Source: Planctomycetaceae bacterium (GTDB lineage Bacteria; Planctomycetota; Planctomycetia; Pirellulales; Thermoguttaceae). From it: a stretch of DNA of 9,257 nucleotides. Positions within the stretch are counted from its first letter, which is position 1. Every line of letters begins with the position of its first letter. The stretch lies in assembly GCA_031278315.1 (NCBI GenBank), contig JAITKS010000279.1, positions 1-9,257 on the forward strand. The letters are read 5' to 3'. Both the position numbers and the translations under genes were made by a program. The notes under the pieces were generated by a model. It did not search any database. It worked only from the letters and a program-made list of their open reading frames with translations, and had not been told where the DNA came from. Positions 6,598 to 9,257 of the stretch are shown in pieces.

Positions 6598-6625
6598 ATT
6601 GTAAGTGTAATTTGTTTTTTGTCAA
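6598..6625 (-). promoter_or_regulatory. Sigma-70 promoter for the CRISPR array and tRNA-Ser
   Basis: On the minus strand, consensus TTGACA (6620-6625) is separated by 16 bases from TACAAT (6598-6603, five of six matches). Transcription would begin near 6591, a few bases before the first repeat at 6583. With no terminator visible between the repeats and the tRNA, the transcript should run through all three repeats into tRNA-Ser. Confidence 0.7.
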
Positions 6626-6754
6626 GAGGGTGTAATTTGCTGAAAAATATTATCTACCCCCTCCATCCTCCCCCCTTCGCTTCAGAATAAAATAAAGTTT
6701 TTGATAAAAATTTTTGTAATATATCAGTGAAATAATTTATTTTTTTGCGGGATC

Positions 6755-6771
6755 GCGGTCGTCTCGACCGC
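6755..6771. repeat. Hairpin repeat, copy 1 (GCGGTCG stem)
   Basis: GCGGTCG/CGACCGC, 7 bp with loop TCT, inside the left arm. Read on the minus strand it has flanks AAAGATG before and GATCCCG after, shared with the copies at 6802-6818 and 7018-7034. Confidence 0.7.
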
Positions 6772-6801
6772 ATCTTTAGGCGTTTTTTGCACAAAAAAGA
6801 T

Positions 6802-6818
6802 GCAGGCGGGACGCCTGC
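6802..6818. repeat. Hairpin repeat, copy 2 (GCAGGCG stem)
   Basis: GCAGGCG/CGCCTGC, 7 bp with loop GGA, flanked by AAAGATG-like sequence and GTTCCCG. Relative to the other two copies the stem changes at two positions on each side while all pairs are kept. Confidence 0.7.
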
Positions 6819-6852
6819 GTTCCCGCCTAAAATATTTTTTAGTAATTCACTT

Positions 6853-6926
6853 AAATTTAAAATCTAAAATTACAAAATATTCTTCCTCTGTGTTCTCTGT
6901 GTCCTCTGTGGTTAATAAAAAAAAAA
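6853..6926. repeat. CTCTGTG dispersed repeat, copy A
   Basis: The order is TTAAAATCTAAAATTACAAA, then an internal series of CTCTGTG-type units (CTCTGTGTTCTCTGTG and a variant), then GGTTAATAAAAAA. It matches copy B (7077-7147) in direct orientation and copy C (9025-9096) inverted. Confidence 0.75.
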
Positions 6927-7017
6927 TAAGGTTAGTTAAAAATGAACTTGAAACATTTGTGAAATTTTATGAACAAATCTCTCCTGTAATCCTGTCAAAA
7001 AAAACAAAACTAAAGAT

Positions 7018-7034
7018 GCGGTCGAGACGACCGC
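7018..7034. repeat. Hairpin repeat, copy 3 (GCGGTCG stem)
   Basis: GCGGTCG/CGACCGC, 7 bp with loop AGA, flanked by AAAGATG and GTTCCCG, inside the right arm of the inverted-repeat element. Confidence 0.7.
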
Positions 7035-7076
7035 GTTCCCGAAAACAATAAATTATTCCACTGATATATTACAAAA

Positions 7077-7147
7077 AATCTAAAATGTAAAATTACAAAA
7101 TATTCTTTCTCTGTGTTCTCTGTGTTCTCTGTGGTTAATAAAAAAAA
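7077..7147. repeat. CTCTGTG dispersed repeat, copy B
   Basis: Same layout as copy A, 225 bases further on in direct orientation, followed by a shortened TTGTAATATCTGTGGAA motif. It begins where the right arm of the inverted-repeat element ends. Confidence 0.75.
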
Positions 7148-7291
7148 TTGTAATATCTGTGGAAATTTTCAAAGGTTTTAAATTTATTTTTTACTAACCT
7201 TATTTTTCTTAACTAAACAACCTTATTAGCAATGAATCTCCAAAAAACAAAATTCAATGTGTGATAAATTAGATTGCGTTTTTTTGAATAA

Positions 7292-7882
7292 TTATCTAAC
7301 AACTGCGAAATTGATTGCGTCTTTGCTCCATTGAGGCGCGTTTTGTAATGTTGGAATAATAGATTCAGGATGCTCGACAAATGACCACATCGCAAGATGC
7401 TTAGGTTTCATGAAATTTTCTAATACACATTTATTGAGCATTTCTTTAAGCGGCTCATAAAAATTATTCGTATTTAAAATCGCAATCGGTTTAGAAAATA
7501 AACCAAGCCGCTTTAACGTTATTACTTCAAACAGTTCTTCAAACGTACCTGTTCCGCCCGGCAACGCAATAACGGCGTCAACATTTTCGATCATTTTGGC
7601 TTTTCGTTGATGCATCGTTTCCGTAAATATTAATCTGGTAAGACCTCGATGAGACCATTCTACATCGTCCATAAATTTTGGTATTATGCCTGTGATTTGT
7701 CCGCCCTTAGATAAAACAGTATCCGCAAGCCGTCCCATTAATCCAATCGCACCGCCCCCATAAACGACTCCAATCCCATTACGAACAAGTTCCGTTGCCA
7801 AAATTTCAGTTGCATCAAAATAAATTGAATTTACCATCGCACTTGACGCACAGTAAACACACACTAAAGATAATTTTGTCAT
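7292..7882 (-). CDS. LOG family / TIGR00730 Rossmann-fold protein
   Basis: The 196-residue soluble protein has the marks of the LOG (cytokinin riboside 5'-monophosphate phosphoribohydrolase) family, whose members cleave nucleoside 5'-monophosphates to base plus ribose 5-phosphate. These are VCVYCASS at 7-14, YGGGAIGLMG (41-50), MHQRKAKM (90-97) and the hallmark PGGTGTFEE (108-116), with the catalytic Arg93 and Glu115/116 region in place. Length is normal. Many bacterial members act in nucleotide turnover rather than hormone synthesis, so the substrate is uncertain. The ATG at 7880-7882 starts the conserved beta strand, but the nearest GAGG (7911-7914) is 28 bases away. A duplicated ATG (7895-7897) lies closer to it and reads only three codons. 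The gene stands alone, facing the repeat region. Confidence 0.92.
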   Translation of the reverse strand: MTKLSLVCVYCASSAMVNSIYFDATEILATELVRNGIGVVYGGGAIGLMGRLADTVLSKGGQITGIIPKFMDDVEWSHRGLTRLIFTETMHQRKAKMIENVDAVIALPGGTGTFEELFEVITLKRLGLFSKPIAILNTNNFYEPLKEMLNKCVLENFMKPKHLAMWSFVEHPESIIPTLQNAPQWSKDAINFAVVR

Positions 7883-7914
7883 AATTTATTTTGTCATAAT
7901 TTTAAACTGCCCTC
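7880..7914 (-). promoter_or_regulatory. Duplicated start region with a three-codon upstream ORF
   Basis: On the minus strand ATTATGACAAAATAA is followed at once by ATTATGACAAAATTA, a 15-base tandem duplication around the LOG start. The upstream copy reads Met-Thr-Lys-stop (7886-7897) in frame with the gene. The GAGG at 7911-7914 is 13 bases from the upstream ATG and 28 from the gene ATG, so translation may begin on the mini-ORF and restart. Confidence 0.5.
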
Positions 7915-8087
7915 ATTTAAGTTTTAAATTTGAGCCGTCTGCCTCACCTAATCTACAAGACAGACTTTTTAATGTTTCTTGATAATTTTTACTGAATAAC
8001 TTTTCATCCCGCTATCAAGACAACCGCGTCTATTCAAGAAATAGAGTTTTACAAATTACAAATTACATAACAATATGTTAGTTTATG

Positions 8088-8399
8088 TTAGTTTTCTGCG
8101 ACAGCTGCAACTGTAATTTTTGTTGTTCTTTTGCGGCGTTTGTGTTTTGATTCACTCCATTCTTTTGTCATCTGTTCGAATACTTCAGGAGATTCATATC
8201 TAATTACACCATTAAGATCGGACATCGGACCGATTAATCCCTTGAATACAGGTCGTCCTCTTAAATTCATATCGGTACTGCAATCATCTACTCCGATTTT
8301 TATATGGCGTCTAAGAATTTCTTCTTCACTTATGAAATCTCTTATTCGGTATTCGCCTTCGCCTCCGCGTGTTACTACCCGATAGATATGTTTTTTCAT
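8088..8399 (-). CDS. Hypothetical small protein with a basic C-terminus
   Basis: I do not recognise this protein. From the ATG at 8397-8399 it has 103 residues; a TTG two codons upstream (8403-8405) would give 105. AAGGA lies about 11 bases before the ATG and 5 before the TTG, so both starts remain possible. It has no membrane segment or signal peptide. The N-terminal half is mixed (YRVVTRGGEGEYRIRDF, then an acidic EEE helix). The middle has Gly/Pro turns (GRPVFKGLIGPMSDLNG). The C-terminal third has a Lys/Arg cluster (KHKRRKRTTK), which could bind nucleic acid or be a flexible tail. Balanced composition, a plausible ribosome site and a clean frame support a real gene. It stands alone after 740 bases of non-coding DNA, with the LOG gene about 200 bases downstream. 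Confidence 0.7.
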   Translation of the reverse strand: MKKHIYRVVTRGGEGEYRIRDFISEEEILRRHIKIGVDDCSTDMNLRGRPVFKGLIGPMSDLNGVIRYESPEVFEQMTKEWSESKHKRRKRTTKITVAAVAEN

Positions 8400-8540
8400 G
8401 TTCAAAGTTTTCCTTATTCTTTTTAATGCTCATATTTAAAAGTTAGTTTGTATTATCTTGCTGCTCAATTGTAATCAGACTTTTATGTTATTGAGTACCG
8501 AAATTTATATTGTGAATTAAATATATCGGACTTATTTTTT

Positions 8541-8588
8541 TCCCGTTTTATTTGTATCCCGTTTTATTTATATCACGTTTATTCGTCA
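8541..8588. repeat. 16-base tandem repeat, two full and one diverged copy
   Basis: TCCCGTTTTATTTGTA (8541-8556) and TCCCGTTTTATTTATA (8557-8572) differ at one base. TCACGTTTATTCGTCA (8573-8588) is a diverged third unit. It lies upstream of the small minus-strand gene. Confidence 0.7.
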
Positions 8589-9024
8589 AAACAAAAATAT
8601 CCCAAACTCATTTTAATGTCATGTAATTATCGTTTGTACTTAAAAAATTAGTAATCGTAGTCCAGATTATTTTCTGAAAGCAGTTATATGATACTAAACT
8701 GATCTCACCTGAATTTTCGGTGCGGACAGTTTACGTACTTATCTGAATGCCGGTTTTACTGAATACACTTTTATAACGCCGAAATTCATTTCACAATGCG
8801 TATAGAATACCGAATTTTATAGCGCAAAGCGAATAATCAACATAGACCGAAAAATAAAAATTAACACTTTTTTTATCGGTAAATAATCATATCCTAGAAT
8901 ATAAATTATCAAATTACCGGTTTTTTGAGAACAATCGTAATTACTATTACAACCAATACGATTAAATTTGTAATATCTCAATTACACTTTAAAATTCGTT
9001 TTTTAGTAATATATCAGTGGAATA

Positions 9025-9096
9025 TTTTTTTTATTAACCGCAGAGGACACAGAGAACACAGAGAAATCAGATTTTGTAATTTTAGATTTTAATTTA
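9025..9096. repeat. CTCTGTG dispersed repeat, copy C (inverted)
   Basis: The reverse complement has the same blocks as copies A and B: AAATTAAAATCTAAAATTAC, CTCTGTGTTCTCTGTG and variants, then GGTTAATAA. It is joined on the left to GTAATATATCAGTGGAATA, the same motif that forms the tips of the inverted-repeat element. Confidence 0.75.
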
Positions 9097-9147
9097 TCAT
9101 TTAAAATCCTGTCAATCTTGTAATCTTGTAATCCTGTCAAAAAAAAA

Positions 9148-9257
9148 TTAAAAATCTATTTCATTTTTTCTATTTTGCGATGGTGAGATTTTTACAATTC
9201 TTCCTTGTACAGTAACGCGTCCTTCTGCAATTAATTCTAGAGCTTCCGGGTATGCGA
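9148..9257 (-). CDS. C-terminal end of an unidentified protein (partial)
   Basis: The minus strand is open from the window edge to TAA at 9148-9150 and reads 35 residues, with AYPEALELIAEGRVTVQG near the start of the visible part and EIDF at the end. The stretch ELIAEGRVTVQGRIV resembles the end of an S4 RNA-binding domain (AEELIxxGRVxVNG), but it could equally belong to another family and is too short to assign. Codon use is like its neighbours. Start and family lie outside the window. Confidence 0.6.
   Translation of the reverse strand, partial: AYPEALELIAEGRVTVQGRIVKISPSQNRKNEIDF

Larger units (their letters stand above)
6711..7077. repeat. MITE-like element with arms of about 68 bp
   Basis: The left arm (6711-6778) and right arm (7011-7077) are inverted copies with a few mismatches. 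Each starts outward with TTTTTGTAATATATCAGTG and ends inward with a hairpin and CATCTTTA. The 232-base interior has a third hairpin (6802-6818) and one CTCTGTG repeat copy, but no transposase. Small size, long inverted arms and lack of coding capacity resemble a non-autonomous mobile element. A target-site duplication is not obvious. It may instead be a chance inverted pairing of two dispersed repeats. Confidence 0.55.
6584..7291. other. Repeat-filled intergenic region beside the CRISPR array
   Basis: No gene is supported here. From left to right there is the array promoter, a C-rich tract (6656-6678; G-rich on the array strand), the 367-bp inverted-repeat element, a second CTCTGTG-type repeat copy (7077-7147), and plain AT-rich DNA up to the LOG gene stop. 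An open frame at 6800-7051 is built from repeats and resembles no protein. Confidence 0.75.
8406..9147. other. Repeat-rich intergenic region
   Basis: No gene is supported in these 742 bases. They contain a 16-base tandem repeat (8541-8588), the motif CGCCGAAATTCAT (near 8777, also near 2109), and a partial TTACACTTTAAAATTCG repeat (8982-9000). Next come GTAATATATCAGTGGAATA (9007-9025), an inverted CTCTGTG repeat copy (9025-9096) and a series of AATCCTGTCAATCTTG units (about 9105-9140). Confidence 0.7.

Noticed and set aside
6800..7051. Open reading frame of 83 codons on the plus strand
   Set aside because: It is built from hairpin and CTCTGTG repeats, with a low-complexity translation and no family resemblance or ribosome site.
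7325..7345. Spacer 2 target in the LOG gene (shared ATTGAGGCG)
   Set aside because: Only nine bases match, which is within chance for a window of this size.
9148..9257. Assignment of the edge fragment to a pseudouridine synthase or other S4 protein
   Set aside because: Only 35 C-terminal residues are visible and S4 domains are usually N-terminal in those enzymes.

Overview
The window is AT-rich bacterial chromosome with short housekeeping genes separated by long, repeat-filled gaps. No phage, plasmid or transposase gene is visible. Start codons include TTG (trpF). A DciA-type (DUF721) replication protein, a sigma-54-type promoter and an Amt-PII fusion are all bacterial. The taxon cannot be fixed from this sequence. 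The many dispersed intergenic repeats recall uncultured Planctomycetota/PVC-type or similar Gram-negative genomes, but that is only a guess.

Layout: 1-257 holds palindromic and heptamer repeats. 258-2954 carries three minus-strand genes: a ZIP-family metal transporter, trpF and trpC. Both trp enzymes keep most family motifs but differ at one key acidic residue each. 2955-3646 is a long gap ending in a near-consensus sigma-54 promoter. This drives the plus-strand gene at 3647-5470, an ammonium channel fused to a PII domain whose T-loop lacks the tyrosine that is uridylylated in GlnB/GlnK. 5715-6038 (minus) is dciA/DUF721, and its stop codon lies inside a heptamer repeat array.

6337-6625 is the most unusual part. 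Reading the minus strand, a good sigma-70 promoter is followed by three 36-nt repeats with the Cas12a (type V-A) crRNA hairpin, separated by 28- and 26-nt spacers. The last, divergent repeat then joins the first base of tRNA-Ser(UGA) with no gap. The array and tRNA look like a single transcript. No cas gene lies in the window, so any Cas12a would have to act in trans.

6584-7291 is non-coding. It contains a 367-bp element with inverted arms of about 68 bp, three hairpins that covary, and two direct copies of a CTCTGTG-type dispersed repeat. 7292-7882 (minus) is a LOG-family protein whose start region is duplicated in tandem. 8088-8399 (minus) is an unrecognised small basic-tailed protein. 8406-9147 is repeat-rich and non-coding. 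The C-terminal end of another minus-strand gene enters at the right edge.

Functional picture: the ammonium channel/sensor is probably controlled by nitrogen status through sigma-54. The two trp genes contribute adjacent steps of tryptophan synthesis. The CRISPR-tRNA unit is probably independent of its neighbours.
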